From Vampirovibrio chlorellavorus (GTDB lineage: Bacteria > Cyanobacteriota > Vampirovibrionia > Vampirovibrionales > Vampirovibrionaceae): a DNA stretch of 64,000 nucleotides. The translations under genes were made by a program, and so were the position numbers. The notes under the pieces are model-generated. The model was not told where the DNA came from. It did no database searches and worked only from the letters and a program-made list of their open reading frames with translations. This document shows positions 54,983-63,078 of the stretch, one piece after another. Every line of letters begins with the position of its first letter. The first letter of the stretch is position 1. The stretch lies in assembly GCF_003149375.1 (NCBI RefSeq), contig NZ_QFWH01000009.1, positions 60,061-124,060 of the forward strand. Direction: 5' to 3'.

Positions 54983-55923
54983 CCGGCCGTGTCCCCTACC
55001 GTTAACTGACCGGTAGTCAGGCCACTGGGAGGCTTCTTGGCAGAAGCGGGCTTGATTGGCTTGGGCGTGTTGTCGTCTTTGGGCGACAGTTTCATTTCCA
55101 GCAGGCTAAAGGCCAGCAAAATCAACATCAGGACAATGCCCGCCGCACTGGCGATGCCCAAATCCAGATTTTCAAAGGCTCGCTCGTAAATGTAATACAC
55201 CAGCGTTTTGGTGGCCCCCACCGGGCCGCCCCGGGTCATCACATAAATTTCCGTGAACACCTTCAGGCTACCAATGGTGCTAATAATGCCCACCATAACC
55301 ATGGTAGGCTGCAAGTGGGGCAAGGTAACGTGCCAGTGCTTCTGCCACAGGTTGGCCCCATCAATCTCGGCGGCCTCGTATAAATCCGAAGAGAGGCTTT
55401 GCAAATGGGCCAGATACATCATCATGTAGTAGGCCAGTCCCTTCCACACCACCACGATCATCACGCTATACAGGGCAATGTCCGGGCTAACCAACCAACC
55501 CACCTTGGGCAGATGGAACAGGGACAGGAACCAGTTGAGCAAGCCATCATCGGCATACAGCCAGCGCCAGGCAATGCCCACCACCACCATGGAAATGACC
55601 ACGGGAATGTAAATCAGGCTGCGGAAAATGGCGATTCCCTTGAGCTTGCCGTTGAGCAGCAAGGCCAAAAAGATGGGCAGCAGCACCATGGCCGGAACCA
55701 CTCCCAGCAAAAACACAAAGGTATTGCGCAGGGCATTCCAGAACGGGGCAGAATGGGCGAGTCGGGCGTAATTCAGCAAGCCCACAAAGCTGGGATGGTA
55801 AATATCCCGGGAATAATCGGACAAACTGATGCCAAAAGCCATGATCAGGGGCAGAAAAAAGAAACTGACCATGAATATAGCCGGCAAAATCAGGTACAAA
55901 TAGGGGGTCTGCTTACGAAACAT
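54979..55923 (-). CDS. Sugar ABC transporter permease (MalF/UgpA type)
   Basis: A 314-residue partner permease with six membrane segments and the EAA loop DLYEAAEIDGANLWQKHWHV, then TLPHLQPTMV. It is first in the two-gene operon. The C-terminal tail (from about residue 285) is a Pro/Lys/Gly-rich cytoplasmic extension. The tail is unusual and of no known function. Confidence 0.9.
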   Translation of the reverse strand: MFRKQTPYLYLILPAIFMVSFFFLPLIMAFGISLSDYSRDIYHPSFVGLLNYARLAHSAPFWNALRNTFVFLLGVVPAMVLLPIFLALLLNGKLKGIAIFRSLIYIPVVISMVVVGIAWRWLYADDGLLNWFLSLFHLPKVGWLVSPDIALYSVMIVVVWKGLAYYMMMYLAHLQSLSSDLYEAAEIDGANLWQKHWHVTLPHLQPTMVMVGIISTIGSLKVFTEIYVMTRGGPVGATKTLVYYIYERAFENLDLGIASAAGIVLMLILLAFSLLEMKLSPKDDNTPKPIKPASAKKPPSGLTTGQLTVGDTAG

Positions 55924-56107
55924 GGGGCCTGATGAATACTCTCTCTGTCCCTACTATTCTAGCGGATTCACGCATAACAGCGCCAACTTTCCCATTCGTC
56001 ATCCCTAAAAAAAACAGGGTAAAATCCGCTTAAAACCAGCACCACAGCGGGTCCGACAAGAACACAAGGCGCATGTCAAACCAGAGGGTCCCTCTATACA
56101 AATCGTT

Positions 56108-56545
56108 TCAGGATTCGGTGGAAGGGGCGTACGGAAACCAGCGATTGACCCAGGTTTCCAGATGGTTCAAGGTGCTGGCCAAATCCCGCCCCCGCTCGGT
56201 CAACTCGTACTCCACCTTGGGCGGGATGGTGGGGAACTGGTGTCGGTTGATCAGACGAAACTTTTCCAGGTGCTTCAGCCGGGCGCTGAGGGTGCGGGGG
56301 GAAATCCCCGTGATTTGCTGCTCCAGCTCCACAAAGCGCTGACGCTCCAGTTGGTAAAGCAAGTGGATAATCTGGAAGGAATACTTGTCGCCAATCAGCT
56401 CCATGGCCCGCTCAATAGGCGATTCCACGCCATAAAGACCAGCGTGCATCAAACGGTTCAGGTTTTCCGTGACATCCTGTAGCGATTGGGCCTCAATCGT
56501 TTGCTCTGTAAGGTTTTCAGTCATCTGATCCACCGTCTTCGACAC
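56108..56545 (-). CDS. HxlR family transcriptional regulator
   Basis: A 145-residue winged-helix repressor. The HxlR pattern is clear: PIERAMELIGDKYSFQIIHL, FVELEQQITGISPRTLSARL and LINRHQFPTIPPKVEYELTERGRDL. About 40 residues precede the domain. The single cysteine typical of redox-sensing HxlR proteins is absent. A GTG at 56545 or an ATG at 56524 could start it. The targets are not evident; the neighbouring ABC permeases on the same strand are one candidate. Confidence 0.88.
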   Translation of the reverse strand: MSKTVDQMTENLTEQTIEAQSLQDVTENLNRLMHAGLYGVESPIERAMELIGDKYSFQIIHLLYQLERQRFVELEQQITGISPRTLSARLKHLEKFRLINRHQFPTIPPKVEYELTERGRDLASTLNHLETWVNRWFPYAPSTES

Positions 56546-56582
56546 GTATTCGTATCCTTATAAAAATTACTTTACTTGTTAT

Positions 56583-56611
56583 AGTATAGCCACCGCCCCT
56601 ATCAAGATCAA
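56583..56611 (-). promoter_or_regulatory. Promoter for the HxlR gene
   Basis: On the minus strand TTGATC (56611-56606), a 17-base spacer and TATACT (56588-56583). A shifted pair (TTGATA, TATAAC) overlaps it. AAGGA lies nine bases before the GTG start. The sequence around the -10 is A+T-rich and could hold the HxlR operator. Confidence 0.5.
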
Positions 56612-56767
56612 TCCTTTGTCCGGGCAAGTCGGACAAAACGTAATATCCTTGAAAAACCTCACCCACCCGGGAAAAACGACATCCATGCGATGACGTGGAG
56701 TCAAAAGGCAATTTTTTAATTGTTTTGTTTTTTATTAATAGAGTTATTAAAAGCAGGCAGTGTCATC

Positions 56768-56923
56768 ATGCAACATTCAAGGCTCAATATCGAATACGCG
56801 CTTGAATTGACAAGCCTGCTTTGTGCTTTGGTCTATCTGGCCTGTTCAGTCAGTCCACAGCCCTTGCCGGGAACCCCTACCTTGGGCTCGACACCGGTCA
56901 GTATCACCGGAACTCTGGGCTAA
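56768..56923 (+). CDS. 51-residue Flp-like mini protein
   Basis: ATG at 56768 gives MQHSRLNIEYALELTSLL, then CALVYLACSVSPQPLPG and a Thr/Ser/Gly tail. The EYAL followed by a hydrophobic helix is the core of Flp prepilins, but the residue before the cleavage position is Ser, not Gly, and the length is at the short end. TTGTTT (56720) and TATTAA (56745-56750) may be its promoter; no Shine-Dalgarno sequence is seen. It ends two bases before the convergent stop of the 884-residue gene. May be a real mini-pilin or a remnant. Confidence 0.4.
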   Translation: MQHSRLNIEYALELTSLLCALVYLACSVSPQPLPGTPTLGSTPVSITGTLG

Positions 56924-56925
56924 TC

Positions 56926-59580
56926 CTAGTTTTGATAGGCGGTTTGCCCGACACTGGGATAAAACCGGGGCATGGTTTGCCCCACAAAGATGCCGTTAGC
57001 CGCCGCAGGCGGTAAGGCAGTCGATTTTACCCTGTTGGTCTCCCCGCTAACGGCGGTCAAACCTTCCTTTTCGCTGGCCCTTTTGACGTCTTCGTAACCC
57101 AATTGACTGGCCGTGCTGGCAATACCGGGGTTTTTATCCTTTCCGGTTAGGCGCTTGGTAATGGTGGTCTGTACATGGGGCACCAGCCAGCCCAGACAGG
57201 CCATGGTGCCTAACAAGGCAGCCGAACGGGCCGTGTAATTCAGGTTACGGTTCAGCTTGAAAAAACGATCCAGCCCCGTTTTAAGGTCCTTCTGCCCCTG
57301 CTCGGAAAGGGAGTGCAGCAGGGCGTCACTGTATTTGCCAATGGCCTCCCGCATTTTGTGGGCTCGGGCCGGATCGGCGAACACACGAGAATCCGGGGTG
57401 AACTGGCCCAGCGTCTCCTGCGCCTGCCGCAAGAATGCGCTGTTATTGACCAAGCCACCCTGCAACAATTCGCGCAACTTGTGGCTTAGGCTCTCCTCTC
57501 CGGCCTGGGTGGCCAAAGAGAACAAACGGCCCGCGTCCGGGGAGAGCAGGGTTTTCAATTGACCATGGTACTGCTCTAACAATGGTATTTCCGATTTCAG
57601 ACCGGCTTTTTTGGCCTGTTCCAGCAGCGTGTTCATGCTCTGCAGAGCCTTTTCCCGGCCTTCGGTGTGCAGATCCCGCTTGGCCAAATCCGCCAGCAGA
57701 ATCCCCCGGCTTTTGACCCCGTTCAGCCACTCGGCGGAGGCATCGGCTTTGCTGAAGTCAAAGCCCTTCAAGGGGTTGCGCAGGAGATTGAGGGTGCGCT
57801 GAAACACGGAGTGTGCCTGATCCAGGGCGTCCACCTGGGCCATGCCCCGCAGTCTCATTTTAAAAGCGGTCTGTTCCACCTCTCCCAGAGACTCGAAGGC
57901 CTCAGCAAAGCCCGGGGCATGCTGTTCCAGCAGGGCCACAAAGCGGTGGGGCGCGTTCAGATCAACGGCCATCCCCACGCTATGCCGAAACGCCTGCTTC
58001 AGGGCGATCCCCAGATTTTTCCGTTCTTCAGCCGCCCACTCTTTAAAGGCGCCTTGCCCCTGGCTGATTTCGGTCAACCATTCCTGCAGGGTGTCAGGCA
58101 TCACACTGCCCTTGGTGTTGCGGACCCGCTCCACAAAGGCCTGAGCCTTGTCGCCGCCCAGATACACCTGCGCCTCCAGGTTCAGGAGCGTCGCCATTTT
58201 CTCGGCACTCACGGCCCGCATCTGTTTCTTGAGCCAGCTTTCGGGCAACATCAGGCCGGGGTGTCCACTTCCCTGCAAGGTGGTTTTCACGGCAGACAGG
58301 CTGTTGGCTTCTTTGAGACTATCGTGCAGGGCTTTGGCAATTTTGGGCTCCAGACTGCTGCTGGTTTTAAAAAAGCCGTCCGCGGCCATGCCCAACCCCT
58401 TCATAATGTGCGGGACCGATAAAATGTAGAAGTACAGCGAGCCCAAGTCCCGCACAATCACTTCCACAGTCTCAAAACCACTGCGTTTGCTGGCCACATA
58501 GCCCCGCCCACCGGCAATACCGGCATCCACCACCAAAATGCTGCCATAGGGGGTTTGATCCACCAAATGACCCAAGGCCTGAGTGACGGAAGATCCCCCC
58601 GAAAAATCGCCAAAGCGAAGCGGTTGCCCATGGGCTAACGGCCCCCAGGCGGCAGGGAAAGCGCTCTTGGTAGCGCCGCCTGGATTAAAGACAGGGCCCC
58701 GGTAGGGTGAATGGATGAAACTCCCGGAAGGAACGAATTGGATCGCTGGTGAATTGGATACTGGTTTAACGATGGGATTGAGTGCGTTGGCAGAAGCGCT
58801 CACTCGATTGATTTGCTGACCAAACGCATTAGGGTTCAGGCCCGTGGGCACCCCCTGCGGGGAAGCCGTGGCGCCCAGCAAGCGCGGATCGCCGAATTGG
58901 ACGTTATCGCCTTCCTGTGAACGCTTTCTGCGGGACAGTTGATAGCTCATAATGGCTTTGGTTTTCAGCTGGTTAAGGGTGGGCACCACATAGGCCACCC
59001 CGGTCAAGGCCAGTCCAACACTGAACAACCAGCGGGCAGACTTCAAACGTAGGAGAGAGCTGATTTCCTTGCTGTCTTTGGCAAACAGTTCCTGGGCGGT
59101 CAAATCAACGCTTTGTAACTTCCCCCAGGGGCGGTTCCAGGCGATATCAGGACTCAAATGCTTGTATTGTGGTAAAAATCGGTTCTGACCAGACTTGAAG
59201 CGATCTTTGAGGAAATCCACCCCTTTCAGCCAGATAGCGGCGGCGGCCAACTCCTCAAAAACCCGCTCCTGCACTTCCATCCAGCCATCCCGACGGTACC
59301 CGCTCTGGGTACGGCCGGCCACCACGGCGGCTTCCAGGGGCAGTACGGCGGAAGCCCCTTCCTTGGCCGTAAACAGAAAGGTTTCTTGCAGCCACTTGGG
59401 GGCTTCTCCTCGGGCCAACACGGTGCCCACGGCATCAGCGACGCCGGAAAAACGGGGCTGCTTGCGACCTTGTGATTGTTTGCCAGACAAAGAACGGGTG
59501 GGAGCGCTGGCCGCCACCGGGTGCGTTTGAATGGATTTTTTATGAACAGGCAAAGCGCCTATCCCGGTTGGAGCAGACAT
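56926..59580 (-). CDS. Large (884-residue) lineage-specific protein with two membrane segments
   Basis: No known domain. Residues about 45-120 hold a helical region (APKWLQETFLFTAKEGASAV ... VQERVFEELAAAAIWLKG) that I associate, without certainty, with large uncharacterised proteins of Vampirovibrionia-like genomes. A first hydrophobic segment (LFSVGLALTGVAYVVPTL) lies near residue 195. A Pro/Ser/Asn-rich part with short FGD motifs (DNVQFGDPRL near 225, LRFGDFSGG near 325) follows. Then comes a long helical, Leu/Ala/Lys-rich region to about 780, and a second hydrophobic segment (SAALLGTMACLGWLVPHV). No signal peptide. It may be a membrane-bound structural or surface protein. Confidence 0.6.
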   Translation of the reverse strand: MSAPTGIGALPVHKKSIQTHPVAASAPTRSLSGKQSQGRKQPRFSGVADAVGTVLARGEAPKWLQETFLFTAKEGASAVLPLEAAVVAGRTQSGYRRDGWMEVQERVFEELAAAAIWLKGVDFLKDRFKSGQNRFLPQYKHLSPDIAWNRPWGKLQSVDLTAQELFAKDSKEISSLLRLKSARWLFSVGLALTGVAYVVPTLNQLKTKAIMSYQLSRRKRSQEGDNVQFGDPRLLGATASPQGVPTGLNPNAFGQQINRVSASANALNPIVKPVSNSPAIQFVPSGSFIHSPYRGPVFNPGGATKSAFPAAWGPLAHGQPLRFGDFSGGSSVTQALGHLVDQTPYGSILVVDAGIAGGRGYVASKRSGFETVEVIVRDLGSLYFYILSVPHIMKGLGMAADGFFKTSSSLEPKIAKALHDSLKEANSLSAVKTTLQGSGHPGLMLPESWLKKQMRAVSAEKMATLLNLEAQVYLGGDKAQAFVERVRNTKGSVMPDTLQEWLTEISQGQGAFKEWAAEERKNLGIALKQAFRHSVGMAVDLNAPHRFVALLEQHAPGFAEAFESLGEVEQTAFKMRLRGMAQVDALDQAHSVFQRTLNLLRNPLKGFDFSKADASAEWLNGVKSRGILLADLAKRDLHTEGREKALQSMNTLLEQAKKAGLKSEIPLLEQYHGQLKTLLSPDAGRLFSLATQAGEESLSHKLRELLQGGLVNNSAFLRQAQETLGQFTPDSRVFADPARAHKMREAIGKYSDALLHSLSEQGQKDLKTGLDRFFKLNRNLNYTARSAALLGTMACLGWLVPHVQTTITKRLTGKDKNPGIASTASQLGYEDVKRASEKEGLTAVSGETNRVKSTALPPAAANGIFVGQTMPRFYPSVGQTAYQN

Positions 59581-59747
59581 GCTCTGGAGTACCTTTGGTT
59601 CAAAACCGGTTGGTGGATAAGATATCGCTTAATCTGAGAGTTTCAATGAATAAAAAGGCATCTGAAGATAATTTGATGCCATGAAAACACAAACACGATC
59701 GTTTCGTGGAAAAAAATCGCTCAAACTGGGGTAAAAAGTGAGAATTC

Positions 59748-61079
59748 TTAACCGGAAAAGGGAAGAGCCACCAGCACATTGCCCTGTAGAACGGCCTCTT
59801 CCGCTTCCGCCATGGCCTGTGCGCCTTCCCAGTAGACAATACCATCCCGGTAGTAGCGACTTTTTTCTGTCGGTAACGGGATCTGGACTTTACCCGCGTA
59901 TAAGTCGTGGATGGTTTCCAGATATTGAACCGGGTTACCGATATCGCTCCAGTAACCCTCCACCTTTTGAGCCCAGAATGCGCCCAGTTCAGGCTGGGTC
60001 AGGCTCCGCCGCAAAATGGCCGGAAAAATGTCCATGGCAAAGTCCAGCGCCACTTCAGCGGGTACCGGAAGGCCCGCCTGTCGGGCGTTTTGCTGGGCGG
60101 TAGCCAGAGCGTCGTTATAAATTTCCACAATCAGGGGAAAACTGCGAGGCGAGAAAATATAAAAGCCGGTGTTGGCCAGCCGGGATTTGGCCTCTTCCCG
60201 CTTCGGTTTTTCCTGAAAGGCCACGATTTTACCGGATTGCCCATCGGCAGCGGACTGATCGGTCACAATAATGCCGAATTTATCCACGTCCTGCGCCTCA
60301 ATCCACTGACAACCAATGGTCAGCAGGGCATTTTCAGCGATATGAGCCTCCATCAGGGCGCTAAAGTCCGCGTCGGTCACGGAATCTCCCTGAACTACCA
60401 GCAAGGGCTGATTCACATCCAGGAGAGATTGGTACTGAGGGTCTATCAGCATTTTTCGCAGTCCGCCAGCCGTACCGGACGGCTCAGACTCGTGAATATA
60501 GGCCACTTGCCCTTCCTGGCAACGGCTCAGACTGGCCATCAAGGACTCCGGCTTAAAGAAGGTGTTGACGATGATGTTGCGGAACCCGTGAGTCACCAGC
60601 CTGTTGGCAATGCACTCAATCACGCTGGAGCGCCCGGACAGCGGAACAGCGGGCTTGGAGTAGTGCGTGCTGTCTCCGGAAATGCGCTCAAACCGGGTGG
60701 CGAGGCCTGCCCCTAAAATCGTAGCCTGCATTGAATGGCTCTGGGGCGTGTGGTTCTTTGGCTCGGAGGCTTGCTTGGCGGAATTCCCGGTAATGGGCTG
60801 TCCAGCCAGCGACAGTTCAACCCCGCCCACGCAAACCGACGATCCGGGCAGGGCAAAATAATGGCCCCCGGTGGGCGAGGTCACCATGCCCATGAAGCCA
60901 CCTTTTCCCCAGAAGAGTTCCACGGCGTGGGTGGCGTTTTCAAGCTGGTGAAGCCGTCCCAGGCACTGATTGGTTTGAGTGTCTATTATCTCGAAGTGAG
61001 GCTGCCGTTCCACAGGGCTTAATCTCAGGCGATTGGCCTCCATCGGGGTGTTTAAAACGCAGGAATTCAAAGCATTCAT
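59748..61079 (-). CDS. NDP-sugar pyrophosphorylase-like protein with extra N-terminal domain
   Basis: The C-terminal 325 residues are a nucleotidyltransferase: MQATILGAGLATRFERISG (a GxGxRxxP variant), KPAVPLSG, then VVQGDSVTDAD with the metal Asp, EKPKREEAKSRLANTGFYIF and GYWSDIGNPVQYLE. The likely product is an activated sugar such as GDP- or dTDP-hexose. The first 115 residues (from ATG 61079) form a separate domain: EIIDTQTNQCLGRLHQLEN and SVCVGGVELSLAGQPITG. That domain is not recognised; it could bind a sugar or another protein. An open frame continues upstream to 61259 without a start signal. Confidence 0.75.
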   Translation of the reverse strand: MNALNSCVLNTPMEANRLRLSPVERQPHFEIIDTQTNQCLGRLHQLENATHAVELFWGKGGFMGMVTSPTGGHYFALPGSSVCVGGVELSLAGQPITGNSAKQASEPKNHTPQSHSMQATILGAGLATRFERISGDSTHYSKPAVPLSGRSSVIECIANRLVTHGFRNIIVNTFFKPESLMASLSRCQEGQVAYIHESEPSGTAGGLRKMLIDPQYQSLLDVNQPLLVVQGDSVTDADFSALMEAHIAENALLTIGCQWIEAQDVDKFGIIVTDQSAADGQSGKIVAFQEKPKREEAKSRLANTGFYIFSPRSFPLIVEIYNDALATAQQNARQAGLPVPAEVALDFAMDIFPAILRRSLTQPELGAFWAQKVEGYWSDIGNPVQYLETIHDLYAGKVQIPLPTEKSRYYRDGIVYWEGAQAMAEAEEAVLQGNVLVALPFSG

Positions 61080-61441
61080 TCTGGGATAAGCCTCACTTTT
61101 TGCCCCATAACGTTTGGGCCACCCGGCATCAAAGCGCACCATCGGCACACAGGCAGGACGATTAAATATCTTACCCTGAACCCCGGCGGATTGGCACCCT
61201 GAACTTATAACCCGCTCACAGTGATCCTTGTAACAGTTTGTAACTGTCTCTATCACCATTGGGGAGAAAAGGGCAATTCTTTGGCGCGCAATTTTTTATA
61301 TATAGTATATCCATCATCCAATCATCGCCACTCATCCCAAACGGTTTCCGCACAGGACCACCTGGCTGAACGAGGCTCATTCGTGAAGTGTTCAGGATGA
61401 AAGCGAGCGTGACCCGTATGCAATCAGAGTGAAAGGGGCCA
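61080..61441. other. Gene-free interval before the small coiled-coil gene
   Basis: About 360 bases without a supported gene. TTGGCG (61281-61286) and TAGTAT (61303-61308), 16 bases apart in an A+T-rich patch, may be a plus-strand promoter for the gene at 61442. Confidence 0.3.
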
Positions 61442-61663
61442 ATGATGCAATTCCAGCAACGTGTTGAAGAAAAAGTCCGTCAAAAGCAACTGAAGCAGTT
61501 ATCGAAGCAGATTCAGGGGCTTCGGAATGAAATGGAATTTGTGGAAATTCTGGCCCAGTTCTGGCCCTTACCCAACATGTCTCAAAAAATGGAACGGCTA
61601 CAGCAGCGGCTGGCCCTGCTAGATCAGCAGTATCAGGCCTATCAAACCCTGAGGGCAAGTTAA
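61442..61663 (+). CDS. Small coiled-coil protein, unknown
   Basis: A 73-residue, Gln/Leu-rich protein (MMQFQQRVEEKVRQKQLKQL). Two helices with hydrophobic heptad spacing are separated by FWPLPNM. AAAGGGG lies just before two adjacent ATGs. No family is recognised. A G+C hairpin around 61685-61705 follows, without a clear T-run. Confidence 0.5.
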   Translation: MMQFQQRVEEKVRQKQLKQLSKQIQGLRNEMEFVEILAQFWPLPNMSQKMERLQQRLALLDQQYQAYQTLRAS

Positions 61664-61773
61664 CCGCGGCAAGCAAAAAAGGCCTTGTCCGACAGGGCGG
61701 CTTTACGGTCGAGAATAGACACGGTCCCAACATTGTTGTAGGATTAGCTTACTCTCTCATCAGGCTTATAAAC

Positions 61774-61850
61774 CGGGATGTAGCGCAGCTTGGTAGCGCA
61801 TCTGCTTTGGGAGCAGAGGGTCGCAGGTTCGAATCCTGTCATCCCGACCA
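61774..61850 (+). tRNA. tRNA-Pro (UGG)
   Basis: A complete 77-base cloverleaf. The acceptor arms are CGGGATG (61774-61780) and CATCCCG (61840-61846), and the T arm has the GGTTCGAATCC pattern. The anticodon loop TTTGGGA gives anticodon UGG. CCA is encoded at 61848-61850. Confidence 0.95.
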
Positions 61851-61906
61851 TCCTCTCTTGGTTTGTGTTGATTACTGGTTTATGGCTGATGTAACCGGTT
61901 CTCCTT

Positions 61907-61982
61907 GCGGGAGTAACTCAATTGGTAGAGTACTTGCCTTCCAAGCAAGATGTTGCGGGTTCGAGCCCCGTCTCCCGCTCCA
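61907..61982 (+). tRNA. tRNA-Gly (UCC)
   Basis: A complete 76-base cloverleaf. GCGGGAG (61907-61913) pairs with CTCCCGC (61972-61978), and the T arm has GGGTTCGAGCCCC. The anticodon loop CTTCCAA gives UCC. Discriminator base U; CCA encoded. It lies 56 bases after tRNA-Pro, so both may share one transcript. Confidence 0.95.
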
Positions 61983-62327
61983 AATCTTTTATCAAGCCCT
62001 TCGCTATGTCATCGCACATTTGCACGTGAACTCAAAAGCATCGTAAACTCGAAAGCATAGTGATACGAAAGTAGTGAAAAAGACCTCAGAAAACAGCCTT
62101 CGCAAAGGATTGTCCGAAATTTACACCCCCATCTCCAAAAGTTTCGGAAATTGCTCAAAAAAGGGGCATCCAATGCTGGGCAGGCTGTCTGGCCCGTGAC
62201 AAGATTTCAGGCTGCCACTCGACCGGAAGCGGCCCTCGGCTCTACAATGCAGCGTCACAGCCTTTTATTGCGTGGCAGAGACTGAAGAACTTAAAGATTT
62301 AAACGACGTCCAGAGCGGAAAAGACTG
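61983..62327. other. Gene-free interval after the tRNAs
   Basis: No supported gene. It should carry the tRNA 3' end processing site and the leader of the next gene. No strong terminator is seen. Confidence 0.3.
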
Positions 62328-62347
62328 TTTCACGAAAGATCGTGAAA
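62328..62347 (+). promoter_or_regulatory. Hairpin overlapping the Shine-Dalgarno sequence
   Basis: TTTCACGA (62328-62335), loop AAGA, TCGTGAAA (62340-62347): an exact 8-bp stem. Its right arm covers the first bases of AAAGGAG (62345-62351), the ribosome binding site of the next gene. As DNA it could be an operator; as RNA it could limit translation. Confidence 0.5.
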
Positions 62348-62359
62348 GGAGTCTCACCC

Positions 62360-62884
62360 TTGAACTGGCGATGCCGCATTCTTGTTAGTAGCCTGATTCT
62401 GGCCGTGGTGGTCAGCAACTCACCGGCCTTGGCCCAGCTTGGGGTTGGCTTTGGCATTTGGGGCGGGGGTGGACATAACACTGGCTATGGCGGCTGGTTT
62501 GGAACGTCGCTATGGCCCTACCGCAGTCGTTCTATTGTCCCACTCCGGACTTCGGAAAAAAACAGGGCGGCCAACGGCTATCTGGAAGGCGTTTTGACCT
62601 TGCGCACCGTATGCCCTGAAAGTCAGTCCGAGGTAGCCTGCCCGGTGCTTTCCACTCCGCTCAGTGATATTGCCATTTCTGCGGAACCCTATGGGGCCAA
62701 CCAGTGGATTACCAGCCATCCTGACGCCAATGGGCATTTTCGCCTGATTCTTGCGCCGGGCGGCTACAACCTCCGAATTCATCACCCGGACCTGACCGGG
62801 AGCGATGAAATTTTGCGACAAATTATTATTCAGCCCGGCAAAACCAGTTGGCAAAATTTTCAGCTCGAACAACCCCTGCAATAA
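62360..62884 (+). CDS. Secreted protein with carboxypeptidase-regulatory-like fold
   Basis: A 174-residue protein from a TTG start at 62360, eight bases after AAAGGAG; a GTG 18 bases earlier would overlap that site. The signal peptide LVSSLILAVVVSNSPALA is followed by a Gly/Trp-rich stretch (FGIWGGGGHNTGYGGWFG). The C-terminal half (AISAEPYGANQW, then GHFRLILAPGGYNLRIHHPD) looks like a carboxypeptidase regulatory-like beta sandwich that is often found in surface proteins. Two cysteines (TVCPESQ, VACPV) may pair. Function unknown. Confidence 0.6.
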   Translation: MNWRCRILVSSLILAVVVSNSPALAQLGVGFGIWGGGGHNTGYGGWFGTSLWPYRSRSIVPLRTSEKNRAANGYLEGVLTLRTVCPESQSEVACPVLSTPLSDIAISAEPYGANQWITSHPDANGHFRLILAPGGYNLRIHHPDLTGSDEILRQIIIQPGKTSWQNFQLEQPLQ

Positions 62885-63078
62885 CCCCAATCGTTCTCTC
62901 AACCTCCCTGCATCATTCAGCCCCACAAAGGCACTGTCCGGGTTTGATTCGTTAGGGGCGGGGTTTTTCGCATCTCCCCTGGATGGATTGGCCGTACACA
63001 GTCGTGTTACAACACTTTTCAGCACTCGGCGGTCACACAGTTCGTGACGGGAACCCGAATGAGACGTTTCAAAGCGGT

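Noticed and set aside
59907..60716. 269-codon open frame antisense to the NDP-sugar pyrophosphorylase
   Set aside because: The sense gene has clear nucleotidyltransferase motifs; the antisense frame has none.
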